From Rhodoferax sp. OV413 (lineage in GTDB: Bacteria; Pseudomonadota; Gammaproteobacteria; Burkholderiales; Burkholderiaceae_C): a stretch of 49,697 bases of DNA. Made by a program: the position numbers and the translations under genes. The stretch covers positions 1 through 49,697 of the forward strand of contig CAMAWD010000042.1 in assembly GCA_945861785.1 (NCBI GenBank), written 5' to 3'. Under the pieces are notes generated by a model. That model did no database searches. It saw only the letters and a program-made list of their open reading frames with translations, and was not told where the DNA came from. Every line of letters begins with the position of its first letter. Position 1 is the stretch's first letter. Below are positions 1-8,545 of the stretch, piece after piece.

Positions 1-93
1 AGCACCACCATGATTTACACCCATGTGCTCAAGCTGGCGGCTGGCGGCACGGCGAGCCCGCTGGATGCATTGGCGGCACTGGCTCCGGCTTGA
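1..93 (+). CDS. intI: Integron-type tyrosine recombinase IntI, C-terminal end (partial)
   Basis: Only the last 30 residues and the stop codon are inside the window; the 5' part lies off the left edge. The visible piece begins STTMIYTHVLK, which contains the catalytic tyrosine of tyrosine recombinases. It ends with SPLDALAAL, a tail typical of integron integrases rather than XerC/XerD. Integron integrases are normally transcribed away from attI and the cassette array, so attI and any cassettes should lie to the left, outside this sequence. The gene is followed by an AbrB-type antitoxin on the other strand and then dinB. Assignment to the tyrosine recombinases is firm; the integron subtype rests on the short tail. 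Confidence 0.8.
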   Translation, partial: STTMIYTHVLKLAAGGTASPLDALAALAPA

Positions 94-105
94 CGACAAT
101 GCCCG

Positions 106-312
106 TCAGATGCGCTCTGCTGCATCCTCCAGCGTGCTACCGCTGCCCTTGAGCTCTGCCTGCAGCTCGTCCAGCGTGGGTACAAGTACCAACTTGATGG
201 CCTTGCCGTTCTGGGTGACGAGCAGCTGCATCCCGGGTGCCAACCCCATCGCCTGGCGCGCGGCCAGTAGTTTCACGACCTGAAACCTGGGCGACTTGGT
301 GACTATGTTCAT
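106..312 (-). CDS. AbrB/MazE-type antitoxin-like small protein
   Basis: A 68-residue protein with the layout of a SpoVT/AbrB swapped-hairpin DNA-binding domain: TKSPRFQVVKLL near the start, then GLAPGMQLLV and KAIKLVLVP. Such domains occur in antitoxins of MazF- or PIN-type toxins. The C-terminal tail (DELQAELKGSGSTLEDAAERI) would be the toxin-binding part. No toxin gene is next to it: the integrase end lies 12 bp downstream and dinB is divergent with its likely start 35 bp away. It therefore looks like an orphan antitoxin or a stranded cassette-type gene. The family call is from pattern recognition and its role is inferred. Confidence 0.6.
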   Translation of the reverse strand: MNIVTKSPRFQVVKLLAARQAMGLAPGMQLLVTQNGKAIKLVLVPTLDELQAELKGSGSTLEDAAERI

Positions 313-347
313 ATCGACAATTTAGCGGATTGCGAGACACACCGGTC

Positions 348-1598
348 ATGCCTCCCCTACCCCGCCGCATCGCCCACCTCGACATGGACGCGTTCTACGC
401 GTCCGTCGAGCTGCTGCGTTACCCGCAGCTCAAGGGCCTGCCGGTCGTCATCGGCGGCGGGCGACGGGCGGTGGACGATGCACTCTCTTTGCTGGAGGCC
501 TCGCCCGCGGCGCAGGCCAGTGGCAACCCGCGCGCCTTCATCCCCATCGACGCGTTCGCCCGCCTGAAAGACTACGCCGGCCGCGGCGTCATCACCACCG
601 CCACCTATGCGGCGCGCCAATTCGGCATCGGCTCGGCGATGGGGTTGATGAAGGCCGCCAAACTGTGCCCGCAGGCGATCCAGTTGCCGGTGGACTTCGA
701 GGAATACCGCCGCTTCTCGCGCCTGTTCAAGGCCACCATTTTGCAGATCGCGCCGCAGCTGGAGGACCGCGGCGTGGACGAGGTCTACATCGATTTCACC
801 AACGTGCCTGGAGGCCAGCGCGAGGGCGGTCGCGTGCTGGCGAGGCTGATCCAAAAGAGCATCTTCGACGCCACTGGCCTGACCTGCTCGGTCGGGGTGG
901 CGCCCAACAAGCTGCTGGCCAAGATGGCAAGCGAGTTCAACAAGCCCAACGGCATCTCCATCGTGTTTGAAGCCGACCTGCAGACCCTGGTCTGGCCGCT
1001 GGCCTGCCGCAAGATCAACGGCATCGGCCCCAAGGCCGACGACAAGCTGCTGGGCCACGGCATCCGCACCATCGGCGAGCTGGCCGCCAAGGACCTGCAG
1101 TGGCTGATTGACAATTTCGGCCAGAGCACCGGTGCCTGGATGCACGCCGCCGCCTGGGGCCGCGACGAGCGCCCCGTGGTCACAGAGAGCGAGCCGGTCT
1201 CGATGAGCCGCGAGACCACCTTCGAGCGCGACCTGCACGCCGTGCACGACCGCGCCGAGCTGGGCGCCATCTTCACCCGGCTGTGCGAGCAGGTGGCGGG
1301 CGACCTGCAACGCAAAGGTTACGTGGGCAAGACGATTGGCATCAAGCTGCGCTTCGACGACTTCAGAATAGCCACCCGCGACCAGACCATCGACCATTTC
1401 ACCGCCGACGCGCACACCCTGCGCCAGGTGGCCGGCCAGTGCCTCAAGCGTGTGCCGCTGCAGCAGCGCCTGCGACTGATCGGTGTGCGGGTCGGCACGC
1501 TCGCCAAACGCAGCGAGGTGTTTGCTGAAAACGCGCCGGGCGCGCCACAACTTGCGCGCGAGCAGCAAGCGGTGCCGCAAACCGGGCAGCTGTTTTGA
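348..1598 (+). CDS. dinB: DNA polymerase IV (Y-family translesion polymerase)
   Basis: A 416-residue Y-family polymerase that copies past damaged template bases. Catalytic motifs are visible: HLDMDAFYASVE at the N-terminus (first metal-binding Asp) and VDEVYIDF around residue 150 (second acidic pair). A thumb segment with SVGVAPNKLLAKMAS and a helix-hairpin-helix region (INGIGPKADDKL) follow, then the little-finger domain. An insertion of about 45 residues after GGGRR, before RGVITTATYAAR, is not in E. coli DinB; it seems to be a lineage feature. The open frame extends to a TTG at 330, but ATG 348 gives the normal N-terminus. I see no LexA box in the short gap upstream. The crotonase gene follows after 85 bp. 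Confidence 0.93.
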   Translation: MPPLPRRIAHLDMDAFYASVELLRYPQLKGLPVVIGGGRRAVDDALSLLEASPAAQASGNPRAFIPIDAFARLKDYAGRGVITTATYAARQFGIGSAMGLMKAAKLCPQAIQLPVDFEEYRRFSRLFKATILQIAPQLEDRGVDEVYIDFTNVPGGQREGGRVLARLIQKSIFDATGLTCSVGVAPNKLLAKMASEFNKPNGISIVFEADLQTLVWPLACRKINGIGPKADDKLLGHGIRTIGELAAKDLQWLIDNFGQSTGAWMHAAAWGRDERPVVTESEPVSMSRETTFERDLHAVHDRAELGAIFTRLCEQVAGDLQRKGYVGKTIGIKLRFDDFRIATRDQTIDHFTADAHTLRQVAGQCLKRVPLQQRLRLIGVRVGTLAKRSEVFAENAPGAPQLAREQQAVPQTGQLF

Positions 1599-1683
1599 AT
1601 TGACACGCGGCAAGCCGGCCAGCGGCGTCGCGCAGTACAGTGGCGACTGGCTCCGCACAACCAACCTCAACCCTGACCCCACC

Positions 1684-2523
1684 ATGCATTGCTTCACCCT
1701 CACCACCACCGACCACATCGCCCACCTGGTGCTCAACCGCCCGCAGGAGATGAACACCATGCACGCCACCTTCTGGCGTGAGCTCGACGCCGCGCTGAAC
1801 CAGGTCAACAGTACCGGCCAGGCGCGGGTGCTGGTGATCTCCAGCACCGGCAAACATTTCAGCGCTGGCATGGCGCTGGAGGTGTTTGGCACCGGAGGCG
1901 TGCAGATGGACGACACCAGCCCCGAAGGCCGCAGCGCCATGGTCGACCTGATCCTGCAGCTGCAGGGCACCTTCACCCGGCTCGAATCGTTGCGTATTCC
2001 GGTCATCGTGGCCATCCAGGGCGGCTGCATCGGCGGCGCGGTCGACATGGCCACCGCCTGCTGCCTGCGCTACGCCACGGCCGACGCGTTCTTCTGCATC
2101 CAGGAGATCAACATCGGCATGGTGGCCGACGTGGGCACCCTGCAGCGCCTGCCCAAGCTGATTCCCGAGGCGGTGGTCAAAGAGCTGGCCTACACGGGTC
2201 GGCGCCTGCCAGCTGCACGCGCCCTGGCGCTGGGCCTGGTGAACGAGGTGTTCGACACGCCCGAAGCGCTGCTGGCCGGTGCCATGCAGGCCGCGCGCGA
2301 AATTGCGTCCAAACCGCCGGTAGCCATCTGGGGCACCAAGCAGGCGATCCACTACACGCGGGACCACTCGGTGGACGATGCGCTCAAACACATGGGTCTG
2401 CTGCAATCCGCCATCTGGAGCAACCAGCATGTGCGTGAGGCGGTCACCGCCATGAGGGAAAAGCGGGCTGGCAGTTTTTCCGACTTGCCGGCGCTGCAGC
2501 AGTTCGGCGAGCCAGCGGCCTGA
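1684..2523 (+). CDS. Crotonase family protein, delta3,5-delta2,4-dienoyl-CoA isomerase-like
   Basis: A 279-residue crotonase (enoyl-CoA hydratase/isomerase fold). STGKHFSAGM and QGGCIGGAVDMA provide the two oxyanion-hole peptides. The active-site stretch has QEINIGMVADVGTLQRLPK. The Glu before NIG and the Asp in ADVGTLQ are the arrangement known from dienoyl-CoA isomerases (ECH1), which shift double bonds during beta-oxidation of unsaturated fatty acids, so isomerase is preferred over plain hydratase. ATG 1684 matches the family N-terminus; the open frame upstream overlaps the dinB end and is not coding. It stands alone on the plus strand between dinB and the convergent queF operon. Substrate preference cannot be read from sequence. 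Confidence 0.85.
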   Translation: MHCFTLTTTDHIAHLVLNRPQEMNTMHATFWRELDAALNQVNSTGQARVLVISSTGKHFSAGMALEVFGTGGVQMDDTSPEGRSAMVDLILQLQGTFTRLESLRIPVIVAIQGGCIGGAVDMATACCLRYATADAFFCIQEINIGMVADVGTLQRLPKLIPEAVVKELAYTGRRLPAARALALGLVNEVFDTPEALLAGAMQAAREIASKPPVAIWGTKQAIHYTRDHSVDDALKHMGLLQSAIWSNQHVREAVTAMREKRAGSFSDLPALQQFGEPAA

Positions 2524-2598
2524 CACCCGAAGGCGGCTGCTGCAAAGGGTAACTTGCGGCCCGGCCAAACACGCGGCCGTCACCCGCCCACCGGGGCC

Positions 2599-3447
2599 CT
2601 ATTGCCGCGCCGTGCGCACGTTTTTTGGCAACGCCTGCGGGTAACTTGTGCGAAACGGGTTGATGTCGAGCCCGCCACGGCGCGTGTAACGCGCATACAC
2701 CGCCAGCCTGGTCGGCTGGCAGCGCGCACGGATGTCCATGAAGATGCGCTCCACGCATTGCTCGTGGAACTCGTTGTGGTTGCGAAAACTCACCAGGTAC
2801 TGCAGCAGTCCTTCCTGGTCGATCTGCGGGCCCGAATAGACGATCTGTACGCTGCCCCAGTCCGGCTGGCCTGTCACCAGGCAGTTGCTCTTGAGCAGGT
2901 TGCTGGTCAGCACTTCGGTCACGGGCTGGTCTGCGACGTTGGCCCGCAACAGGTCGGGCGCCGGTGTGTAACGCGTGCATTCGATGTCCAGCCGGTCCAG
3001 GCTCAGGCCGTCGAGTTCGTGGACCGGCTCGCGATCGAACATCTCGGGCAGCAGGATCTTCACACCCACACCGGATTGCATCGCCGGCGCCCCTCGCCAC
3101 AGGGCCTCGTTCAGGTCAGCCCGCAGGCGGGCCAGCACCTGCGCCACATCGGCGAATGGCGTGTTGGTGAAGCTGCCCAGGTAGAGCTTGAAGGACTTGC
3201 TCTCGATGATGTGCGGGGTTTCGCAGGGCACCGTGAAATGGGCTATCGCCACCTGTGGTTTGCCGCGCGGGTTGAGCCAGGACAACTCGAACGATGTCCA
3301 CAGATCGGCCCCAAAAAACGGCGGCGTGTCTACCACGCCGATCTCGCGGCGCTTGTCCGCCCGCGGGATCGGAAACAGCAGTGTCGGGTCGTAGTGGTCG
3401 GTGTAGGCCGTGGCCTTGCCCAGCGGGGATTGCTCCGGGGCCGGCAT
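2599..3447 (-). CDS. queF: NADPH-dependent 7-cyano-7-deazaguanine reductase (preQ0 reductase)
   Basis: Reduces preQ0 to preQ1 in queuosine tRNA modification. At 282 residues it is the long, two-domain E. coli type. The QueF motif [12 protein letters not shown] starts at residue 82. The catalytic cysteine, which forms a thioimide with the nitrile, is Cys189 in [15 protein letters not shown]. The gene is last in a minus-strand run, 4 bp after the stop of an alpha/beta hydrolase gene, so the two are probably co-transcribed. No preQ1 riboswitch-like leader was seen upstream, as expected for a distal gene. Confidence 0.96.
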   Translation of the reverse strand: MPAPEQSPLGKATAYTDHYDPTLLFPIPRADKRREIGVVDTPPFFGADLWTSFELSWLNPRGKPQVAIAHFTVPCETPHIIESKSFKLYLGSFTNTPFADVAQVLARLRADLNEALWRGAPAMQSGVGVKILLPEMFDREPVHELDGLSLDRLDIECTRYTPAPDLLRANVADQPVTEVLTSNLLKSNCLVTGQPDWGSVQIVYSGPQIDQEGLLQYLVSFRNHNEFHEQCVERIFMDIRARCQPTRLAVYARYTRRGGLDINPFRTSYPQALPKNVRTARQ

Positions 3448-3451
3448 GGCG

Positions 3452-4357
3452 TCAGGCAGTGCGTGGCTGGGCGCCGAGGAACCGTGTCAGGTGCGGGAGC
3501 AACTGGTCCACCACGCCCGGCGCCAGGTCATGGCCCATGCCGTCGATGCCGACCATTTCAGCACCAAAGATGCGCCGCGCAGTATCTTCGCCGCAGGCAT
3601 ACGGCACCAGTGGATCGGCGCGGCCATGCAGCACCAATGTCGGGGTGCGTATGTCGGCCAGGGCCTGCGCCCGGTGGTCGGTGTCGGCCACGATCGACAC
3701 CATCTGGCGCATCGTGCCGGCAGGGTGAAAGCTGCGCTCCAGCGCGGTGCGGATGCGCAGTTTCATGTCACGCTCGGGGATGGGGTAGGCCGGGCTGCCG
3801 ATGGTCTTGTACAGGTGCACGTAGTGGGCCACGATGTCTTCCACCGCCAGGCTCTTCGGTCGCCCCAGCAGGGCTCTTCGGACCTTGCCGCTGGCCTCTG
3901 GCAAGCCGCGTGCCCCGCTGCTGCTCATGATGCTGGTGAGGCTGCGAACACGTTTGGGCGCAGCAATCGCCACCCGCTGCGCAATCATGCCGCCCATGCT
4001 CACCCCCACCACATGGGCCTTGTCCACACCCAGCGCATCGAGGACACCCACAGCGTCCAGCGCCATGTCGCCCACCTTGTAGGCGGGCTGGATCGAAGCC
4101 CGCAGCTTGTGCTTGATCACGGTCCAGACAAGGTTTGGCAGGCCGGCATGGTCAAAGTGCTGCGACAGGCCGATATCGCGGTTGTCGTGACGGATCACGC
4201 GGTAACCGGCGTCCACCAGCGCGCGCACAAAGGCCGGCGGCCACGCAATCAGCTGCATGCCCAGACCCATGATGAGCAGGACCACCGGGCGGTCTTCGCC
4301 GGCCACCGCGCCAGTGTCCTCGACCTCGATCCCGATGCCGTTGGCCTTGATTTTCAT
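3452..4357 (-). CDS. Alpha/beta hydrolase (RdmC/methylesterase-like)
   Basis: A 301-residue single-domain alpha/beta hydrolase. The nucleophile elbow is GVSMGG with Ser120. An oxyanion segment LIMGLGMQL is near residue 30, the acid is Asp in HGRADPLVP, and the histidine is in GMGHDL near residue 275. The sequence resembles the aclacinomycin methylesterase/RdmC group, which is widely used as a label for esterases of unknown substrate. No signal peptide is present, so it is cytosolic. It lies 12 bp downstream of yaaA and 4 bp upstream of queF in a compact minus-strand run. Neither neighbour tells the substrate. Confidence 0.82.
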   Translation of the reverse strand: MKIKANGIGIEVEDTGAVAGEDRPVVLLIMGLGMQLIAWPPAFVRALVDAGYRVIRHDNRDIGLSQHFDHAGLPNLVWTVIKHKLRASIQPAYKVGDMALDAVGVLDALGVDKAHVVGVSMGGMIAQRVAIAAPKRVRSLTSIMSSSGARGLPEASGKVRRALLGRPKSLAVEDIVAHYVHLYKTIGSPAYPIPERDMKLRIRTALERSFHPAGTMRQMVSIVADTDHRAQALADIRTPTLVLHGRADPLVPYACGEDTARRIFGAEMVGIDGMGHDLAPGVVDQLLPHLTRFLGAQPRTA

Positions 4358-4369
4358 GGCGGATACTGG

Positions 4370-5149
4370 TTAGGTGGTGGCGCCACGGCGAAACACCAGG
4401 CGCTCAGGGAGGGACAGGGCCGGCTCGAAAGCGTAACCTTCAGCGGCAAAGGCTTCCAGCTGGTTTGGGGTCTCAATCCGGTGGGTGATTGCATACCGCG
4501 CCATCAGCCCGCGGGCGCGTTTGGCCATGAAGCTGATGATCTTGAATTCGCCGTTCTCGCGCTGTTCTTCGAACACACATTCGATCACGCGGGCCTTCAG
4601 GGTTTTCGTATCGACCACCTTGAAGTACTCTTGTGAAGCCAGGTTGACCACCACCGGCAGCGCTTCGCCCTCCTGGCGTTGATTGAGGTGTTGGGCGATC
4701 CGGCGGCCCCAGAACTGGTACAGGTTGGTGCCGTGCGGATTGTCGAGCCGGGTGCCCATCTCGAGCCGGTAGGGCTGCATGCGGTCGAGCGGGCGCAATA
4801 CACCGTACAGGCCGCTGAGCAGGCAAAGGTGCGCCTGCGCCCACGCCAGGTCGTCCGCAGGCAAAGTTCGAGCTTGCAAGCCGCCATAGACATCACCATC
4901 GAAAGCCAGCGCGGCCTGGCGCGTGGAGGCCGGGTCGGGGTTGCGCCGCCAGGCCTTGTAACGCGCCACGTTGAGCCGTGCCAACGGCTCGCTCAGGTCC
5001 ATCAACGCGGCAACATCAGCGGCTTTGTGCTTGCGCAGCAGCGCGATCAGCTTGACGGCGTCCTTGACAAACAGGGGGTCGGTGGCGGGCACGTCACCCA
5101 GCGGCGTTTCAAAATCGAGGGTCTTGGCGGGTGACAGCAGAAAGAGCAT
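4370..5149 (-). CDS. yaaA: Peroxide stress protein YaaA (UPF0246)
   Basis: A 259-residue protein beginning MLFLLSPAKTLDFE, the hallmark start of the YaaA family. ATG 5149 is chosen because it gives that start; the frame continues upstream to 5278 without family residues. Internal features include LSGLYGVLRPLD and EMGTRL, and a basic C-terminal half. In E. coli, YaaA limits intracellular iron and Fenton damage during peroxide stress and binds DNA. Here it follows a DUF3501 gene by 11 bp, in a run that begins with a rubrerythrin, so the whole unit fits a peroxide-defence theme. Confidence 0.93.
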   Translation of the reverse strand: MLFLLSPAKTLDFETPLGDVPATDPLFVKDAVKLIALLRKHKAADVAALMDLSEPLARLNVARYKAWRRNPDPASTRQAALAFDGDVYGGLQARTLPADDLAWAQAHLCLLSGLYGVLRPLDRMQPYRLEMGTRLDNPHGTNLYQFWGRRIAQHLNQRQEGEALPVVVNLASQEYFKVVDTKTLKARVIECVFEEQRENGEFKIISFMAKRARGLMARYAITHRIETPNQLEAFAAEGYAFEPALSLPERLVFRRGATT

Positions 5150-5160
5150 GGGCACCGAGT

Positions 5161-5754
5161 CTAAGCGAGGTCGCCGGCGAGCGAGGCCAGCGCCTCGGGC
5201 GGTATCGCCATGTGGGCCGGATAATTGGTATGGTCGCAGCCCAGCTTGACACCGGCTCCGGCCTTGACGGCGGCGCACATGGCCGGCGTGAGTTCGAACC
5301 GCACAAAATGCACGGCGGAGGTTTTTTCATCGTTCTCGCGGTCAAGGTCTTCGTCGGCAATTGCGTACACGCGGGGCTGGCCTTCGACCTCGACGAACAT
5401 GCGGTCTTCCACACCTATCAGGCGCGCCAGTTCGCGTTTGCGTTCGTTCACGTCAGGGTATTCGATCAGCATGGTGGCCTTCCAGTTGCTGCCCTCTGGC
5501 ATCAGCGGGGCGTAGGCCTCGATCTCCTGCACGATGCCCTCCTCTTCGAAGATCTTTTCGATGCGCAGCATCTCCTGGATCTGGTAACGGATGGTGGTCT
5601 CGCTCTCGAACTGCAGCGTGATGTGGTCGCCCAGGCCCACGGAGCGCAGCTTGCGGTGCGCGATGACCTCTGCCTTGTGCGCCTTGCGGAACTTGCTGTA
5701 GGCCTCCAGGCCCATCAGATTGTCGGGGGTGATGTGTCGGGTGAGTTGCATCAT
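5161..5754 (-). CDS. DUF3501 family protein
   Basis: A 197-residue protein of the DUF3501 family, recognised by its N-terminus (LTRHITPDNLMGLEAYSKFR) and the segment RKLRSVGLGDHITLQFE. It has no cysteine cluster and no signal peptide; many charged residues and a mixed alpha/beta composition suggest a soluble protein. Its function is unknown. It starts 12 bp after the stop of the CCG-type Fe-S protein gene, and yaaA follows after 11 bp. Such proteins commonly sit next to rubrerythrin and Fe-S genes in related bacteria, so a role in the same redox unit is the best guess. A second ATG at 5751 is an equally plausible start. Confidence 0.82.
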   Translation of the reverse strand: MMQLTRHITPDNLMGLEAYSKFRKAHKAEVIAHRKLRSVGLGDHITLQFESETTIRYQIQEMLRIEKIFEEEGIVQEIEAYAPLMPEGSNWKATMLIEYPDVNERKRELARLIGVEDRMFVEVEGQPRVYAIADEDLDRENDEKTSAVHFVRFELTPAMCAAVKAGAGVKLGCDHTNYPAHMAIPPEALASLAGDLA

Positions 5755-5766
5755 GGTGGGGTGCTC

Positions 5767-7116
5767 CTATTTGAGTCCGTAGGCTTCGCGGATCAGGGTG
5801 AGGGGATGTTTTTGCGGCACTGCCCCGAGGCTGTTCACATCGAAGCCCTGGGCGATGTGGTGGCCGCCCAGCGGGCAGTCGGAGCTCAGCACGTCGGGCG
5901 CGCCGCCGTCCTTGTGGTTGGCCATGGCCTTGAACAGCGGTTTGCCGATCTTCATGGCCTGCTGGTGCGTGGCCTTCTTCACGCCGAAAGTGCCCGCATG
6001 GCCCGAACAGCGCTCATGCGTGTGCACGCTCGTGCCTGGCACCATCTTGAGCATTTCCTCGGTCTTCTTGCCGATGTTCTGCACCCGGCCGTGGCAGGGG
6101 ATCTGGTAGCTGACCTTGCCCAGCGGCTGCGGGAACTCGGTCTTGAGCAGGCCGTCGCGCTTGCGCGCCATCATGTACTCGAACGGGTCCCACATGGCGT
6201 CCTGCACCAGCTTGACGTCGGCATCCAGCGGGTACATCAGAGGGATCTCCTGCTTGAACATCAGGGTGCAGCTGGGCACCGCACTCAATATGGCGTAACC
6301 CTCGCGGGCGTAACGCGCCAGGATGGGGATGTTCACCTCCTTGCTGGCGTTCACGGAATCCATGTCGCCAAGTTCGAGTTTGGGCATGCCGCAGCATTTC
6401 TCCTTCTCTACCAGCAGGTAGGGAACGGCGTTGTGGTCGAGCAGCTTGAGCAGGTCCAGGCCGATGCCGGGCTCGTTGTAGTTGATGAAGCAGGTGGAAT
6501 AAATCACCACCTTGCCGGGAGTCTTTGCGCCGTTGCGCACCGCATGGGGCTTGCTCTTGGGCGCCTTCGAACGGAACTTGCGTGTGGCCAGCGACGGCAG
6601 CCAGGCATCCTTGTCGACGCCGAGAACGTCTTCCATCACACTGCGGGCCGCCTTGGTGTTGTTCACCGCGTTGACCGCCTGCACCACGATCGGTATGCCG
6701 GCAAACTGGCCGTGCACGTCGGTGGAGGCCAGCAGCTTTTCACCAAACCCGACTTCACCCTTCTTGAACTTGATCGCCTTGGCGCGCAACATGGTGTGCG
6801 GAAAGTCGAGGTTCCATTCGTGCGGCGGCACGTAGGGGCACTTGGTCATGTAACACAGGTCGCACAGGTAACACTGGTCGACCACCTTCCAGTAGTCTTT
6901 TTTGTCGACGCCGTCGACCTCCATGGTCTTGCTTTCGTCGACCAGATCGAACAGGGTTGGGAAGGAACCGCACAGACTTACACAGCGGCGGCAGCCGTGG
7001 CATATGTCAAAAATCCGCTCCAGTTCATGGAACGTAGCCTCTTCGTTGTAGTAGTCGGGGCCCTGCCAGTCGATCGGGTGGCGGGTGGGGGCTTCCAGGT
7101 TGCCTTCGCGTGCCAT
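5767..7116 (-). CDS. Fe-S oxidoreductase with CCG domains (HdrD/GlcF-like)
   Basis: A 449-residue cytosolic protein. Two ferredoxin-type motifs come first: CHGCRRCVSLCGSFP near residue 40 and CYLCDLCYMTKCPYVPP near residue 82, each able to hold a 4Fe-4S cluster. Two cysteine-rich domains of the heterodisulfide reductase D/glycolate oxidase F type follow: KEKCCGMPKLE near residue 240 and ERCSGHAGTFG near residue 370. Such proteins move electrons between a flavoprotein or thiol substrate and another carrier. No flavin partner is adjacent; the neighbours are rubrerythrin upstream and DUF3501 downstream, so it may deliver electrons to the rubrerythrin. That pairing is inference. Confidence 0.85.
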   Translation of the reverse strand: MAREGNLEAPTRHPIDWQGPDYYNEEATFHELERIFDICHGCRRCVSLCGSFPTLFDLVDESKTMEVDGVDKKDYWKVVDQCYLCDLCYMTKCPYVPPHEWNLDFPHTMLRAKAIKFKKGEVGFGEKLLASTDVHGQFAGIPIVVQAVNAVNNTKAARSVMEDVLGVDKDAWLPSLATRKFRSKAPKSKPHAVRNGAKTPGKVVIYSTCFINYNEPGIGLDLLKLLDHNAVPYLLVEKEKCCGMPKLELGDMDSVNASKEVNIPILARYAREGYAILSAVPSCTLMFKQEIPLMYPLDADVKLVQDAMWDPFEYMMARKRDGLLKTEFPQPLGKVSYQIPCHGRVQNIGKKTEEMLKMVPGTSVHTHERCSGHAGTFGVKKATHQQAMKIGKPLFKAMANHKDGGAPDVLSSDCPLGGHHIAQGFDVNSLGAVPQKHPLTLIREAYGLK

Positions 7117-7188
7117 GGCGTCCTTTGGGTAATCTTGGTGGAATGGGGGAGTAGCTTGTCGAAGAGGTCGCAGACCACTTGGAAAAGC

Positions 7189-7206
7189 CGGCTGCCGGAG
7201 CAGCCG
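7189..7206 (-). terminator. Hairpin terminator after rubrerythrin gene
   Basis: A perfect 7-bp stem (CGGCTGC/GCAGCCG) with a 4-nt loop. Read on the minus strand it is followed by GCTTTTCC. It lies 20 bp after the rubrerythrin stop and about 70 bp before the Fe-S gene start. It could end or attenuate the rubrerythrin transcript, giving that gene higher expression than the rest of the run. Confidence 0.55.
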
Positions 7207-7226
7207 TCTTTCAGTCCGTCAGGGAA

Positions 7227-7649
7227 TCAATCCACCAGTTCGTTCAGGGCCTTGACGTAACGGTTCGCATGGCTGCGTTCCGCTTTGGCCAGGGTCTCGA
7301 ACCAGTCGGCGATTTCGTCATGGCCTTCGGTGCGGGCCGTCTTGGCCATGCCGGGGTACATGTCGGTGTATTCGTGCGTCTCGCCGGCCACTGCGGCCTT
7401 GAGGTTGTCACGGGTGGGGCCGATCGGCAGGCCGGTGGCCGGGTCGCCGCACTGCTCGAGCCACTCGAGGTGGCCGTGCGCGTGGCCGGTTTCGCCCTCG
7501 GCGGTGGAGCGGAACAGGGCCGCCACGTCGTTCTGGCCTTCGATGTCGGCCTTGTTCGCGAAATACAGGTACCGGCGGTTGGCCTGGGACTCGCCTGCGA
7601 AGGCGGCCTTCAGGTTGTCTTCCGTCTTGGAGCCTTTGAGTGCTGCCAT
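7227..7649 (-). CDS. Rubrerythrin (diiron ferritin-like domain only)
   Basis: A 140-residue ferritin-like diiron protein with the family start [20 protein letters not shown]. Iron ligands are visible in the repeated helices: AGES near residue 17, [11 protein letters not shown] near 50, AGETHEY near 87, and AKAERSHA near 120. The C-terminal rubredoxin domain of classical rubrerythrins is absent, so electrons for peroxide reduction must come from another carrier, possibly the adjacent Fe-S protein. The start at 7649 is supported by AGGAGAT just upstream; the frame continues to 7898 without family content. It is the first gene of a minus-strand redox run and shares an upstream region with the divergent VOC gene. 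Confidence 0.92.
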   Translation of the reverse strand: MAALKGSKTEDNLKAAFAGESQANRRYLYFANKADIEGQNDVAALFRSTAEGETGHAHGHLEWLEQCGDPATGLPIGPTRDNLKAAVAGETHEYTDMYPGMAKTARTEGHDEIADWFETLAKAERSHANRYVKALNELVD

Positions 7650-7897
7650 GGAAATCTCCTTAGGGTTAAGAATCGAAACATGTCGCCCAGCACGGCTCAC
7701 CGTACGGCGACCCGCATAGGTTAGCCGGCCGTGGCGGATCCGTCCAATTGCCACAATCAATGCCTTGCATTCAAAATGCCTATGAACATAAACCAATTGA
7801 TAACCGCTCTCAACCGAAATTCCCCAAGCCGCCCGGGCGGGATTACGATAGCGAAGATCGACCCCGCCTTGACCGATCCGCAGACCAGGAGACCACA

Positions 7898-8530
7898 ATG
7901 ACCAGCCCCTCCACCAACCGCGCCGCCATGCCGGCGCCCCCGCCGATCCAGCAGTTGCACCACTATGCCTACCGCGCCCGGGACGCCGAGGAGACGCGCC
8001 GTTTCTACGAAGACATCCTGGGCCTGCCGATGTACCACATCATCCAGAGTGACCACGTGCCCAGCACCGGTGAGTACTGCCCCTACACGCATTTCTTCTT
8101 CCGTCTGCAGGACGGCTCCTTCATCGCGTTTTTTGACCTGGGCGATGACGAAGCCGCGCTGCCCTCACCCAACACGCCCGCGTGGGTGAACCACGTGGCC
8201 TTCCGGGTCAACAACGTGGCCGAGTTGGAAGCCATGAAGTCCCGGTTGCAGGCCCATGGTGTCGACGTGATTGGCATCACCGACCACCACATCTTCAAGA
8301 GCATCTATTTCTTCGACCCCAACGGCGTACGCCTGGAGTTGTCGGCCCAGGTGGCAAGCGAGTTCCAGATGCTCAAGGAGAGCACAAGCGCCCACGCGCG
8401 GCTGGACGAATGGACAGCCCGCAAACAGCAATGGCGCGCGGAACGCGCCCAGGGGCGCGCCCCTGAAAAACTCAAGCCACAGCAGAACGACCGGCCTGAG
8501 GCGGCCGCGCGCGTGGCGGCAAATCCCTGA
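7898..8530 (+). CDS. VOC-family protein (glyoxalase/extradiol dioxygenase fold)
   Basis: A 210-residue vicinal-oxygen-chelate protein. The first beta-alpha-beta unit has LHHYAYRARDAEETRRFYEDILGL. The second has WVNHVAFRVNNVAELEAMKSRL followed by YFFDPNGVRLELS. The likely metal ligands are His in HHYAY, His in WVNHVAF and Glu in RLELS. AGGAGA upstream fixes the ATG at 7898; upstream in-frame codons lack the family pattern. The C-terminal 45 residues are charged and low-complexity. It is 15 bp upstream of an aromatic-type FAD monooxygenase, so a ring-cleaving dioxygenase or lyase role in the same pathway is likely; the substrate is unknown. Confidence 0.85.
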   Translation: MTSPSTNRAAMPAPPPIQQLHHYAYRARDAEETRRFYEDILGLPMYHIIQSDHVPSTGEYCPYTHFFFRLQDGSFIAFFDLGDDEAALPSPNTPAWVNHVAFRVNNVAELEAMKSRLQAHGVDVIGITDHHIFKSIYFFDPNGVRLELSAQVASEFQMLKESTSAHARLDEWTARKQQWRAERAQGRAPEKLKPQQNDRPEAAARVAANP

Positions 8531-8545
8531 GCCAGCCGCAGCGCC

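Noticed and set aside
330-347. TTG start for dinB
   Set aside because: ATG 348 gives the conserved N-terminus directly before HLDMDAFYASVE; the extra six codons add nothing family-like.
357-2583. Long minus-strand open frames opposite dinB and the crotonase gene
   Set aside because: They are shadows of well-supported plus-strand genes.
5131-7260. 709-codon open frame on the plus strand
   Set aside because: It lies antisense to DUF3501 and the Fe-S protein, whose cysteine motifs are clear. It is a high-GC shadow with low-complexity His/Leu/Val composition.
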